Positions 42,584-51,493 of a DNA stretch of 64,000 nt are shown here, in pieces. Below the pieces are notes generated by a model that was not told the DNA's origin, searched no databases, and saw nothing but the letters and a program-made list of their open reading frames with translations. Position 1 is the first letter of the stretch. Every line of letters begins with the position of its first letter. The position numbers and the translations under genes were made by a program. Source of the DNA: Bacillota bacterium (GTDB taxonomy: Bacteria; Bacillota; Negativicutes; Sporomusales; Sporomusaceae); NCBI GenBank assembly GCA_017889705.1, contig JAGGAB010000005.1, positions 1 to 64,000 of the forward strand, given 5' to 3'.

Positions 42584-43537
42584 CTACTTAGCAGCCGCTC
42601 CCTCTAACTTAGGTACGGCAGCCGGTGCAGGCTCGGCTGCGCCACAGGCATCGCCTTTAAAGCAATAGTGATAGGTGGCGCCAATAACGACAATCGCACC
42701 TACGATATTACCAAACGTAACCGGAATAATATTCCAGATCATTACATCATACCAGGAAATACCGCCATTAGCCTGAAGCAGTGCATTCCAGGCTTTGCCG
42801 TCAGCTCCGACCTTGGTAATTAAGCTGGGAAAACTATCAACAAGCAATTTGCCAGCCGGTAAAAAGTACATATTGGCAACACAGTGCTCAAAACCGATAA
42901 CTACGAAGGACATAATCGGAAACCAAATGGCTAAAATCTTGCCAATAGCATCCTGGGCAGTCATCGCCAGCAAAACGGCCAAACAGACAATAAAGTTACA
43001 GCCTATCCCTGAGAAGAACAAGGATGCCATCCCCATGTCGCCTGCCGATTTATAAGTAAGAATCTTGCCGATAGCAACCGTAACCGCCATCATACCAAAC
43101 GCATTGGGTTCGGCTGCTGTAAAATTCCCTTGGGTAAACGGCCCCATAATAACAACAATAGCAAAGGCTATCGAGCCGATAAAATTACCGAGATATACAA
43201 ACGACCAGTTTTTAATGAGTTTTCCATAGGTGCTTCTGCCTGACCAAACAGCCATTGGCAATAACATGGCATCACCGGTAAAGAGCTCCATGCCGGTTAG
43301 AATAATGGCAATCAGGCCTATTGGGAATACGGCACCGCCAATCAATTTCGCAAAACCGGCGCCCAGTAAAGGTGCGACGCCGGTCATGGCAATAGTACAA
43401 AAAGCAGCGCCAACTGCAATATATACTCCTCCCATGATACCGCGCAGGAACAACTGCCCTATCGGCAAATCTCCTTTGGCCTTACCGGCATTGTAGGCTA
43501 TCCCAACCATTTGGGCCGGTGTATTAATTAATCCCAC
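42584..43537 (-). CDS. Formate/nitrite transporter (FocA/NirC family)
   Basis: A 317-aa FNT channel with six transmembrane helices. Family signatures include GIMGGVYIAVGAAFCTIA near residue 35, a GMELFTGDAMLLPMAVWSGR segment near 90 and the second half-helix CNFIVCLAVLLA near 190. FEHCVANMYFLPAG follows near 230. It moves formate or nitrite (or HS-) across the membrane. The longer frame (43588) starts inside the ribosome binding site; GTG at 43537 follows GAGGGGGG and is preferred. The C-terminal tail is Ala/Pro-rich. Confidence 0.92.
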   Translation of the reverse strand: MGLINTPAQMVGIAYNAGKAKGDLPIGQLFLRGIMGGVYIAVGAAFCTIAMTGVAPLLGAGFAKLIGGAVFPIGLIAIILTGMELFTGDAMLLPMAVWSGRSTYGKLIKNWSFVYLGNFIGSIAFAIVVIMGPFTQGNFTAAEPNAFGMMAVTVAIGKILTYKSAGDMGMASLFFSGIGCNFIVCLAVLLAMTAQDAIGKILAIWFPIMSFVVIGFEHCVANMYFLPAGKLLVDSFPSLITKVGADGKAWNALLQANGGISWYDVMIWNIIPVTFGNIVGAIVVIGATYHYCFKGDACGAAEPAPAAVPKLEGAAAK

Positions 43538-43731
43538 AGTAATACCCCCCTCATTATTGTTGATGTACTCAGAATAAAGTTTCAACAAAAAAGCCTGTAA
43601 CCAGGTGAGCCTTGCCCTGCCTATAGATTAAATTCTCTTACATTTATCTGCATATATGATTTCTGATAATAATATAAGTGCCTAAGCTAAACAGAATACC
43701 CACCAGCTACGTTTCATGCCCTTAAGTATCC

Positions 43732-43997
43732 CTACTGTTCGGAAGCCTGTGCCGAAAGCAATTGTCTTACTGTAATATCCGCATCATACTCCCGTTGTGC
43801 GCGTGCCGTAAAAGTCGAACAAACACGCTCCTTCCGCATCGTAGCAGTATAATTCACACACCAATGTTTGCAGTTGGAACCAAACCTGTCTGAATTTTCA
43901 AAACAACAGGTAGATTGTCTCCCCTTGGCGCCAAAGGAGCATACTTTTCCATCTACAACATGGCCTTATCATTATTATATATGTCAAAATCATCCAT
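43732..43997 (-). pseudogene. Cys-rich small protein, apparently frameshifted
   Basis: One frame ending at 43732 encodes a coding-like Cys-rich chain (VCSFGAKGRQSTCCFENSD, GSNCKHWCVNYTA, RVCSTFTARAQREY) but has no start codon. ATG at 43997 with GGTGA upstream begins MDDFDIYNNDKA in the neighbouring frame and stops five codons later. One extra base near 43966 would join them into an 88-aa protein with seven Cys. Metal binding is plausible. The rest of the 600-base gap between 43538 and 44145 shows no other gene. Confidence 0.5.
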
Positions 43998-44108
43998 TCA
44001 CCACAACGGTTTACTGAATGGCACAATATCGCTACTGAAAAGTTATTTTTTTAGTCTGAATGATGACTGTATTAATTAAAATTTTCTGGTAACTTACTCG
44101 CAAAAAAA

Positions 44109-44140
44109 GAAAGAGTTTTTGCTTAACAAAAACTCTTTCT
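44109..44140 (-). terminator. Terminator of the Lys-Glu-Val tRNA run
   Basis: The stem AGAAAGAGTTTTTG / CAAAAACTCTTTCT is followed by CTTTTTTTG on the minus strand, just after tRNA-Val. Confidence 0.85.
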
Positions 44141-44145
44141 TTTCC

Positions 44146-44221
<76 letters not shown>

Positions 44222-44329
44222 GGAATTAAATTAGATTAATGATGTTCCGCGCTAACGCTTGGAACTAAGCGACTCACTCAGGTTCTTATTTCGCCTGTTG
44301 GCTCGTAAGAACCTGGTTCGCTGCTTATA

Positions 44330-44404
44330 TGGTGACCCGTGGGGGAATCGAACCCCCGTTATCGCCGTGAAAGGGCGGTGTCTTAACCGCTTGACCAACG
44401 GGCC
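44330..44404 (-). tRNA. tRNA-Glu (anticodon TTC)
   Basis: 5' GGCCCGT...ACGGGTCACCA 3' with encoded CCA, anticodon loop CTTTCAC, T loop GGTTCGATTCC. 75 bases. Confidence 0.93.
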
Positions 44405-44413
44405 ATATTTGAA

Positions 44414-44489
44414 TGGTGATCCACCCGCGACTCGAACGCGGGACACCCTGATTAAAAGTCAGGTGCTCTACCGACTGAGCTAGTGGATC
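44414..44489 (-). tRNA. tRNA-Lys (anticodon TTT)
   Basis: 5' GATCCAC...GTGGATCACCA 3' with encoded CCA and anticodon loop CTTTTAA. 76 bases, nine bases upstream of tRNA-Glu. Confidence 0.93.
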
Positions 44490-44645
44490 ATCTTACGGGA
44501 TTAAATTATACCGCATGGTTACTAGGCTTGTCAATGGTATTTTATTGCTGCTGCTATGTCTAAGGTTACTGCTTTAAAGGGTTACCTCACCATGCGTAGA
44601 ATACTATTTACAATAACAAGCCGCACGTAAGGAAAGGAGCCAGTT

Positions 44646-45491
44646 ATGAACGAAGATGACCAAACTGTCCTGGGACATTTTAGTTATGTCCTGCCCCATC
44701 TTAACACGCTATTGTTTAACGATGTGGGTGTAACCTTATCAGACAAAGAACAGGTAATTTTTTATCAGCCGGGAAAAACACTGGATTTGAAAGTACCGAT
44801 CGGCTCACCGCTCAAGCCGGGAATGGTACTGTATCGCGCCATCCATGAAAAGCGCCGGGTGGTCACCAAGGCAGATAAGTCCCGCTGGGGCCATCCTTTT
44901 ATCGCTGTTGCCATTCCCCTGTATAATGCCCAGAAGGAAATTATCGGTTCAGCCTGTGTCTTTGAGGCCGTTGACCGTCAGGAACATCTGCAGGCTATGG
45001 CTGCCAGTCTCAATGAAAATATTGATACCTTAGCCCAGACTACTGAGGAGCTCTCAGCCCAGACCCAGGAAATTGCCGGCGTAAGTCAGTCTTTGGTCCA
45101 GATTGTTCAGGAATCTCAGGTTCGCACGAATGAAACAGGCCAAGTACTGAATTTAATTAAGAACATTGCCGGACAAACCAATTTGTTAGGTCTTAATGCC
45201 GCGATTGAAGCCGCCCGCGTCGGTGAACTTGGCCGCGGCTTCGGCGTAGTGGCCGAAGAAATCCGCAACCTAGCGTCAAGCAGTGCCGACTCCATCAAAA
45301 AAATCGAAGCCATTATCACTGCTATCCAGTCTGACAGCAGCATTACTGCTGATAAAATTAAACAGGTAAACACAGTCATTGGCGATATTGCCAGTTCGAT
45401 CAGCAGCATTACTGCTTCTGTACAGCAAACGGCAGCAATGGCACACCAGCTGGATGAAATGGCAGAAACCCTGGACAAAGAGGATAATTAA
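44646..45491 (+). CDS. Short cytoplasmic methyl-accepting chemotaxis-type protein
   Basis: 281 aa with no transmembrane segment. Residues 1-110 form a PAS/GAF-like sensor ([44 protein letters not shown]). Residues 115-275 form a shortened MCP signalling domain with the hairpin tip [38 protein letters not shown]. The coiled coil is much shorter than in standard chemoreceptors, so it either joins mixed arrays or signals to a non-flagellar system. ATG follows AAGGAAAGGAG. Confidence 0.87.
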   Translation: MNEDDQTVLGHFSYVLPHLNTLLFNDVGVTLSDKEQVIFYQPGKTLDLKVPIGSPLKPGMVLYRAIHEKRRVVTKADKSRWGHPFIAVAIPLYNAQKEIIGSACVFEAVDRQEHLQAMAASLNENIDTLAQTTEELSAQTQEIAGVSQSLVQIVQESQVRTNETGQVLNLIKNIAGQTNLLGLNAAIEAARVGELGRGFGVVAEEIRNLASSSADSIKKIEAIITAIQSDSSITADKIKQVNTVIGDIASSISSITASVQQTAAMAHQLDEMAETLDKEDN

Positions 45492-45498
45492 CGCACAC

Positions 45499-45534
45499 AA
45501 ATAATCCCCGCCATCAATATGGCGGGGATTATTT
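45499..45534. terminator. Bidirectional terminator between the chemoreceptor gene and purA
   Basis: The 16-bp perfect stem AAATAATCCCCGCCAT and complement separates two convergent genes, with T-rich flanks on both strands. Confidence 0.85.
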
Positions 45535-45543
45535 TATTCGTTA

Positions 45544-46827
45544 TTAAAACATATCAGCAAGAATCATAGTTTGCTCACGGCCAGGACCAACTGAAACAAT
45601 ACCGATTTTAATGCCGCAGACTTCGCTCAGACGCTCCAGGTAACGGCGGGCATTGACCGGCAACTCTTCATAGCTTCTTATTGCGCTAGTATTTTCTTTC
45701 CAGCCCGGCATTTCTTCATAAACAGGCTCAACATCGGCCAGGACTTTAAGACTGGCAGGGAACTCATCCAGCAGTTCACCTTTATATTTGTACCCAGTGC
45801 AAAGCTTGAGAGTTTCCAGTCCGTCAAGAATATCCAGACGGGTTATTGCCATATATTCAATACCACTGAGATAACCAGCATAACGCACGACGCAGGCGTC
45901 CAGCCAGCCGCAGCGGCGGGGACGACCGGTTGTTGTACCATATTCATGGCCGCGTTCTCTAATGGTGTCACCTACTTCATCAGTAAGCTCTGTCGGGAAA
46001 GGACCTTCACCAACACGGGTGGTATAAGCCTTAACTACACCAATTACTTTATTGATTTGGGTTGGGCCAACGCCTGCACCGATGCAAGCACCACCGGCAA
46101 TAGGATGTGAAGAAGTTACATACGGATAAGTGCCATGATCAAGATCAAGCTGAGTAGCCTGCGCACCTTCAAACAATACTTTTTGGCCGTTTTTGATAGC
46201 CTTATGCAGTACGCTTGCCGTATCAGTCACATAGGGTTTAAGCTTGCGGGCATATTCTAAGTATTCTTGTTTAACGGCTTCAAGGTCAAAGCCTTCTACA
46301 CCATAAACCGCTTTTAATAAATGATTTTTGGCTTCCAGATTGAATTCCAGTTTGGAGCAGAATTCTTCTTCATCCATCAAATCAACCATCCGGATACCCG
46401 AACGAGCATTTTTATCCATATAGCAAGGTCCGATACCACGCTTAGTTGTACCAATCTTACGATCACCGCGAGATTCTTCCTCAACTTCATCAAGTAGGCG
46501 GTGATATGGCATAATGACATGGGCGCGATTAGATACTTTCAGACCTGAGGTATCAATTCCCTTTTCCTTCATACCATTGAGTTCTTTTAACATAACAGCC
46601 GGGTCAACTACGACGCCGTTGCCGACAACGCAAGTCTTACCGGAATATAAAATACCTGACGGCAGTAGATGCAGCTTAAATTCAGTACCATCAACCACGA
46701 CGGTGTGCCCGGCATTATTGCCACCTTGATAGCGAACTACAACATCAGCTTTTTCTGCTAGATAATCAACAATCTTGCCTTTCCCTTCGTCACCCCACTG
46801 GGTTCCAATGACAACTACTGAAGACAT
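45544..46827 (-). CDS. purA: Adenylosuccinate synthetase
   Basis: A 427-aa enzyme joining IMP and aspartate with GTP, the first step to AMP. It has the GTP-binding loop [14 protein letters not shown] at residues 7-20, the IMP-binding GGNNAGHTV near 38, [21 protein letters not shown] near 128 and [13 protein letters not shown] near 298. Normal length, all motifs intact. ATG follows GGAAAGGA. Confidence 0.97.
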   Translation of the reverse strand: MSSVVVIGTQWGDEGKGKIVDYLAEKADVVVRYQGGNNAGHTVVVDGTEFKLHLLPSGILYSGKTCVVGNGVVVDPAVMLKELNGMKEKGIDTSGLKVSNRAHVIMPYHRLLDEVEEESRGDRKIGTTKRGIGPCYMDKNARSGIRMVDLMDEEEFCSKLEFNLEAKNHLLKAVYGVEGFDLEAVKQEYLEYARKLKPYVTDTASVLHKAIKNGQKVLFEGAQATQLDLDHGTYPYVTSSHPIAGGACIGAGVGPTQINKVIGVVKAYTTRVGEGPFPTELTDEVGDTIRERGHEYGTTTGRPRRCGWLDACVVRYAGYLSGIEYMAITRLDILDGLETLKLCTGYKYKGELLDEFPASLKVLADVEPVYEEMPGWKENTSAIRSYEELPVNARRYLERLSEVCGIKIGIVSVGPGREQTMILADMF

Positions 46828-47164
46828 ATGATCAATCCTTTCCTTGCAACTGATATAAACGACTGCCTATGTGGTCACCCGGAAACATTTGGTTGTAAAA
46901 AATGCAGGATACTACTATGTTTTCCGGCACCTTATCTGCAGCCCACTCTCTCAGTCGCCGCTTATTGATACTATTTATTAGAACATTACAGTCCATTGAA
47001 GAGACTATAATGATATCTAGCATACCGAGAATACAGCGAAAAAAAAATATCTCTGATATTTTTCCCCTTTTTTCCCTTGTTTATCATAGCATTAGCATCT
47101 AATCTCTGTCAATAAAAATCGAATGTTTGTGATATAGTTTTAAAACATTGTTCGGAAAATACAA
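46828..47164. other. Leader region of purA
   Basis: About 340 bases upstream of purA. One 63-codon frame (46832-47023) ends just before purA but lacks a ribosome binding site and shows no recognisable domain. No purine riboswitch-like structure was seen. Confidence 0.4.
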
Positions 47165-47198
47165 ATAAGCCTGCAGCGTTCATTACCTGCAGGCTTAT
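47165..47198 (-). terminator. Terminator of the dha/pts operon
   Basis: The 12-bp stem ATAAGCCTGCAG / CTGCAGGCTTAT is followed by TTGTATTTT on the minus strand, 20 bases after the ptsI stop. Confidence 0.8.
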
Positions 47199-47218
47199 CT
47201 TTATCACTTACTCATTTT

Positions 47219-48928
47219 TTACTGAACAAACGCTGCCATAAGCGCGCGAATCTCCGCCGCATCTTTCAGGCTGAGCACCTTTTTCAGCACTTGCTGCATT
47301 TGTTCATCATCAAATCGCCGGATAACTTCTTTTACCCGGGGAATAGCCGGGGCACTCATACTAAGTTCGTCAAAGCCCATAGCTGTTAAGAGCGGCGCTG
47401 CCAGCGGGTCTCCCGCCATTTCACCGCACATGCCAACCCAAATCCCATGGGCATGACCGGCTTTAACGACTCCGTCAATTAGGCGAAGCACGGCCGGGTG
47501 GAAATGGCTATACAGCGGACTAACTGCCGGATTACCCCGGTCAACAGCCAATGTATACTGTACCAGATCATTTGTGCCAATGCTGAAAAAGTCACACACT
47601 GCCGCTAATTCCCAGGCTGTCACCGCCGCCGCCGGCGTCTCAATCATAATACCAAGCGGCATGTTGGCATCAAATGCCTTGCCTTCGTGGATAAGTTCAT
47701 TTTTGGCCTGCTCGACAAACTGCCTGGCTGCCGCAATTTCGACAGCGCTGATAATCATCGGCAACATAATGGCAACTTTGCCATAAGCCCCTGCCCGCAA
47801 AATGGCCTTGAGCTGAGCAAGGAAGAGTTCGGGACGTTCCAGACTGATGCGGATAGCCCGCCAGCCAAGAAACGGGTTTTCTTCTTTATTGATATTTAGA
47901 TAACGCAGCGGCTTGTCGCCGCCAATATCCATTGTCCGGATAACGCACAAAGCCTGACCACATTGTTCGGCAACAGCCTTATATGCTGCAAATTGTTCTT
48001 CTTCATTGGGCGGAATCTCCCGCCCTAAGAACAAAAACTCGCTGCGAAATAACCCTACACCTTCAGCGCCTTGCTTACTGGCAATTTCCATGTCGGCCGG
48101 CGAACCAATATTAGCAGCCAATTGCACCTTGGTGCCGCTTTGGGTTACAGCAGGCAATGCTGCCATCTGAGTGTCTTGCTGCTTGTGCAGTGCTTCGGCT
48201 TCTGCCCTTTTCCGGTATTCGGCCAAATTCGCATCAGTCGGATTAAGGATAACTTTGCCGCTATAACCGTCGACAATAACAACTGTCCCTGAAGCAATAT
48301 AATTTATGGCTTCACCTAAACCGGTAACTGCCGGAATGGATCGTGCCTTGGCAATAATGATGGTATGTGAGGTCGTACTGCCCAATCCCAGTATAATACC
48401 TTGAACTGTATCTGCTGGCATACCGGCTGCCTGAGAGGGTTCAATTTCCTGAGCACACAGCACCACAGGTTTAGACCCATACTGAGTCTGATCGGCACCA
48501 AGGAGCAGCCTTGCTAGCCGTCTGCCAATATCACGAACATCGGCAGCCCGCTCCCGCATATAAGAATCATCCAGCGAGTCAAACAGGGCAGCAAATTCTT
48601 CGGCAGCAGCCAGCACGGCTTGCGGCGCAGCTATTCCCTGTTCAATTTTGGTCTGTATGTTGGCGGCAAGCCCAGGATCATTAATCATGGTGTAATGGGC
48701 ATCCATAATATCGGCTTGATGCTGCTGGCCGGTCGTCAGCGCCGCTGCTTTGAGCTTCAGCAGTTCGGCACCGGCAACCTGCAGGGCTTCGGTAAATTTC
48801 CCGGCCTCTGCACTTGCCGTGCCAGCAGTATATTTTTTTAATTCTCCCGTCAAGTCACTTGCTAATACCTGTATTGTAGCAATACCAATTCCCGATACAA
48901 CTCCGATGCCTTGTAATACTTGTTCCAT
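47219..48928 (-). CDS. ptsI: PTS enzyme I (PEP-protein phosphotransferase)
   Basis: 569 aa. It transfers phosphate from PEP to HPr. The N-terminal HPr-binding and phospho-His domain carries the active His in STTSHTIIIAKARSIPAV near residue 187. The C-terminal PEP-binding barrel has GAEGVGLFRSEFLFLGRE near 290, RTMDIGGDKPLRYL near 330, DFFSIGTNDLVQYT near 447 and the catalytic Cys in VGMCGEMAGDP near 500. Being last in a dhaK-dhaL-dhaM-ptsH operon, it probably feeds the dihydroxyacetone kinase relay. It starts two bases after ptsH. Confidence 0.95.
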   Translation of the reverse strand: MEQVLQGIGVVSGIGIATIQVLASDLTGELKKYTAGTASAEAGKFTEALQVAGAELLKLKAAALTTGQQHQADIMDAHYTMINDPGLAANIQTKIEQGIAAPQAVLAAAEEFAALFDSLDDSYMRERAADVRDIGRRLARLLLGADQTQYGSKPVVLCAQEIEPSQAAGMPADTVQGIILGLGSTTSHTIIIAKARSIPAVTGLGEAINYIASGTVVIVDGYSGKVILNPTDANLAEYRKRAEAEALHKQQDTQMAALPAVTQSGTKVQLAANIGSPADMEIASKQGAEGVGLFRSEFLFLGREIPPNEEEQFAAYKAVAEQCGQALCVIRTMDIGGDKPLRYLNINKEENPFLGWRAIRISLERPELFLAQLKAILRAGAYGKVAIMLPMIISAVEIAAARQFVEQAKNELIHEGKAFDANMPLGIMIETPAAAVTAWELAAVCDFFSIGTNDLVQYTLAVDRGNPAVSPLYSHFHPAVLRLIDGVVKAGHAHGIWVGMCGEMAGDPLAAPLLTAMGFDELSMSAPAIPRVKEVIRRFDDEQMQQVLKKVLSLKDAAEIRALMAAFVQ

Positions 48929-48930
48929 AA

Positions 48931-49197
48931 CTAACCCTCGCCAAAATTGCTTTCCACCAAGGCCTTTAACCCGTCAAGGCAAGCTGCCTCATCCGGTCCA
49001 TCGGCGGTTAGTTCGATTTTACTTCCCTGGCCTAATCCCAGACCCATAATTGCCAATATGCTCTTAGCATCAGCCGTTTTAGTCCCGGCTGCAAGCGTTA
49101 CTTTGCTGGTATACGCTGATGCCTTTTGCACAAATTGCGCGGCAGGTCTGGCATGCAGTCCGGCCGCATTTGTCAGCACCAATTCGATCTTTGTCAT
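48931..49197 (-). CDS. ptsH: Phosphocarrier protein HPr
   Basis: 88 aa. The phosphorylated His15 is in AAGLHARPAAQF. Ser46 lies in TADAKSILAIMGLGLG, matching the HPr-kinase regulatory site of Firmicutes. It takes phosphate from the enzyme I encoded next to it and should pass it to DhaM. GGAGGAG precedes the ATG. Full length. Confidence 0.94.
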   Translation of the reverse strand: MTKIELVLTNAAGLHARPAAQFVQKASAYTSKVTLAAGTKTADAKSILAIMGLGLGQGSKIELTADGPDEAACLDGLKALVESNFGEG

Positions 49198-49229
49198 ATC
49201 TACTCCTCCATCGAGTCTGGATAATACTT

Positions 49230-49622
49230 TTACTTTTTCCTAAGTTCACGGGCTCCGGCTGCAGTCGCCGCCACACTTACCAACGGCTGGCCAATTGATG
49301 CATCAACAACAGCAGCAATGGCTCCTTCCACTATCGGGGCATCGGCAATTGCCACCCGGTCTTTTAGCTCATCACCGAGCATATCGATTGCTAATTCGGC
49401 ACTCATAACAGCACTGCCCAAATCCACCAGGACAAGCACACCGTCTCCGGCATTGGCTTCTTCAATAGCTGCCTGGATTTTAAAGGCGTCGGTACCGATA
49501 CCGCCGCCCGACATGCCGCCGGCTGCAATAATTTTTTGTCCGGGAGCCGCCATTTGTCCTGCCAGTTCGCAGATACCTTCCGCAATTTTGGCACTATGCG
49601 AAACTACAACAATTCCGACCAT
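49230..49622 (-). CDS. dhaM: PTS-dependent dihydroxyacetone kinase phosphotransferase subunit DhaM
   Basis: A 130-aa protein of the EIIA-mannose fold. His9 in GIVVVSHSAKIAEG is the expected phosphorylation site; GTDAFKIQAAIEEA and LVDLGSAVMSAELAID are conserved DhaM segments. It is the short single-domain form; HPr and enzyme I are separate genes just downstream, unlike the fused E. coli DhaM. It relays phosphate from HPr to the ADP bound on DhaL. Confidence 0.93.
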   Translation of the reverse strand: MVGIVVVSHSAKIAEGICELAGQMAAPGQKIIAAGGMSGGGIGTDAFKIQAAIEEANAGDGVLVLVDLGSAVMSAELAIDMLGDELKDRVAIADAPIVEGAIAAVVDASIGQPLVSVAATAAGARELRKK

Positions 49623-49633
49623 TTTTTCGCCCC

Positions 49634-50263
49634 CTATGCATTTGCCTTCGCATAATCAGTTACCGCCGCCAGCAGAATATAAGAGGATGTAGCCCCTGGG
49701 TCCTGATGCCCGATACTGCGCTCGCCCAAATAGCTGGCCCGCCCCTTTGTTGCAATAATGGTTTTGGTGTATTCGACACCCTCAGCGGCGGCCGCTGTTG
49801 CCAAGGACAAACAAGCCGGCAGTGCCTGGCCTTCTGCCATACCTTGCACAAAAGCAGCATACGCAGGTTCCAGCGCATCAAGCATGGTTTTTTCACCACG
49901 TACGGCTTTACCTCGGTCTTTAATCCCACCAATAGCCGCCTCCAGCATTTTGGCAGCAGTATCAGTATCAATTGCAGTTTTCCCCTGGGCAGCAACCGCA
50001 GCCCGTAGGAAGGCAGTTCCATAAAGCGGACCTGAGGCTCCGCCTACTGTTGAAATCAAGGTCATGCCAATCAGTTTAAGCACAGCACCAATATCATCAC
50101 CGGAGTTAGCTGCCGCCAACTTGGCGCGCACGGCTTCAAAGCCGCGCGCCATATTAATCCCGTGATCGGAATCTCCAATTGCCGAATCAAGGTCTGTGAG
50201 CAATTCCTTATTTGCGATAATTGCCTGGGCTAGTACTTCTATTGCCGCATTTATATTTGCCAC
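49634..50263 (-). CDS. dhaL: Dihydroxyacetone kinase subunit DhaL (ADP-binding)
   Basis: A 209-aa DAK2-domain protein. The Mg/ADP-binding Asp residues are in LTDLDSAIGDSDHGINMARGF (Asp at 26, 31 and 33 approximately). TVGGASGPLYGTAFLRA near 73, GEKTMLDALEPA near 120 and a C-terminal HQDPGATSSYILLAA are conserved. Its bound ADP is rephosphorylated by DhaM and phosphorylates dihydroxyacetone held by DhaK. GTG start after AAGAAGGA. Confidence 0.94.
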   Translation of the reverse strand: MANINAAIEVLAQAIIANKELLTDLDSAIGDSDHGINMARGFEAVRAKLAAANSGDDIGAVLKLIGMTLISTVGGASGPLYGTAFLRAAVAAQGKTAIDTDTAAKMLEAAIGGIKDRGKAVRGEKTMLDALEPAYAAFVQGMAEGQALPACLSLATAAAAEGVEYTKTIIATKGRASYLGERSIGHQDPGATSSYILLAAVTDYAKANA

Positions 50264-50281
50264 AAGTATTCCTTCTTTCTT

Positions 50282-51280
50282 CTAGAATTGAACCAACGCC
50301 GGGGTATCTGCCGGTGCCAGCAGCAATTCTTTAAGTTCGCTGTCAAGTTTGAGTACCGTAATTGAGAAACCGGCCATTTCCAACGATGTCATATAATTGC
50401 CGACATAGGTTTTGGCAATTTTGATATTTTTCGCGCCAAGGATTGCTGCCACTTTGCGGTTAACTACATATAATTCCATAAGCGGCGTGCCGCCCAGGCC
50501 ATTTACCATAACAGCAACTTCTTCACCTGCAGCAACCGCGATATCAGCCAAAATTTTATTTAACAAATGCTCGGCTGTTTCGTCTGCAGTACGGATGGTC
50601 TCCCGGTGGGTTCCCGGCTCGCCATGGATACCCATGCCGATTTCTACTTCATTGTCTGCCAGCGTGAAGCTGGGTTTACCTGCTGCCGGCACTGTGCAAG
50701 GCGATAATGCCATGCCCATTGACCGCACATTGGCAATAACTTTTCCCGCTACTTTTTGCACTTCTGCTAAGTCAGCACCTTTTTCGGCTTTGGCGCCGGC
50801 AATTTTATGAACAAACACGGTTCCGGCAATACCGCGGCGACCTGTTGTCCAGGTGCTGTTTTCTACAGCCACATCATCGTTGACAACAACCTTGGCAACT
50901 TTTATACCATCGGCCTCAGCCATTTCAGCTGCCATTTCAAAATTCATAACATCACCGGTATAGTTTTTAATAACCAGTAATACGCCTTTACCGCCGTCAA
51001 CAGCTTTAACTGCCTCATATACCTGGTCAGGTGTCGGTGAGGTAAATACCGCACCGGCTATCGCGCCATCAAGCATTCCGCGTCCGACATAGCCGCCATG
51101 GGAAGGTTCATGTCCACTGCCGCCGCCTGATACCAACGCAACCTTTCCCTGTACCGGCGAGTTGGCCCGCACAATTACATCAAAACCTTCTACCCTCTTA
51201 ACATACTGGGGATGAGCCAACACTACCCCTTGCAGCATTTCCTCAACAACTTGCTCGGCATTGTTAATAACTTTTTTCAT
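50282..51280 (-). CDS. dhaK: Dihydroxyacetone kinase subunit DhaK (substrate-binding)
   Basis: 332 aa of the DAK1 type. His219 in EIGMGIHGEPGTHR is the residue that binds dihydroxyacetone covalently as a hemiaminal; GGGSGHEPSHGGYVGRGMLDG near 52 and LVIKNYTGDVMNFEMAAE near 102 complete the active site. First gene of the operon, with GAGGAGG before the ATG and a sigma-54 promoter 60 bases upstream. The product, dihydroxyacetone phosphate, enters glycolysis. Confidence 0.95.
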   Translation of the reverse strand: MKKVINNAEQVVEEMLQGVVLAHPQYVKRVEGFDVIVRANSPVQGKVALVSGGGSGHEPSHGGYVGRGMLDGAIAGAVFTSPTPDQVYEAVKAVDGGKGVLLVIKNYTGDVMNFEMAAEMAEADGIKVAKVVVNDDVAVENSTWTTGRRGIAGTVFVHKIAGAKAEKGADLAEVQKVAGKVIANVRSMGMALSPCTVPAAGKPSFTLADNEVEIGMGIHGEPGTHRETIRTADETAEHLLNKILADIAVAAGEEVAVMVNGLGGTPLMELYVVNRKVAAILGAKNIKIAKTYVGNYMTSLEMAGFSITVLKLDSELKELLLAPADTPALVQF

Positions 51281-51338
51281 TAGTCAAAAGCCTCCTCGCA
51301 ATTTTACTGTCCCGTTGCACGGTCTATGTAGTAACTAA

Positions 51339-51354
51339 CGCAAGAAATATGCCA
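51339..51354 (-). promoter_or_regulatory. Sigma-54 (-24/-12) promoter for dhaK
   Basis: On the minus strand this reads TGGCATATTTCTTGCG, with the conserved GG and GC at the right spacing. The predicted start is near 51329, about 50 bases before the dhaK ATG. The upstream gene is a sigma-54 activator. Confidence 0.8.
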
Positions 51355-51359
51355 AAAAA

Positions 51360-51387
51360 GCCAGAGTCCCCAAGTTGATGCTCTGGC
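51360..51387 (-). terminator. Terminator of the sigma-54 activator gene
   Basis: The stem GCCAGAG / CTCTGGC is followed by TTTTTT on the minus strand. The T-run merges directly into the -24 element of the dhaK promoter. Further upstream, TGTAATTACA and CCAGGT/ACCTGG (51402-51470) could be activator sites. Confidence 0.7.
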
Positions 51388-51493
51388 AGTATCGCAAAGC
51401 CTGTAATTACAGAGCTTGTGCACCTTATTAACCCCAGGTAATTGACAGAATCAAACCTGGAAGTCCTAACCTTCTTGGTAAAAAATATCAAGC

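Noticed and set aside
43538-44145. Possible riboswitch or large non-coding RNA upstream of the formate/nitrite transporter
   Set aside because: No conserved riboswitch core was recognisable and the coding-like Cys-rich frame explains part of the region.
46832-47023. 63-codon frame directly upstream of purA
   Set aside because: No ribosome binding site, odd composition, no recognisable motif; it more likely overlaps the purA leader.
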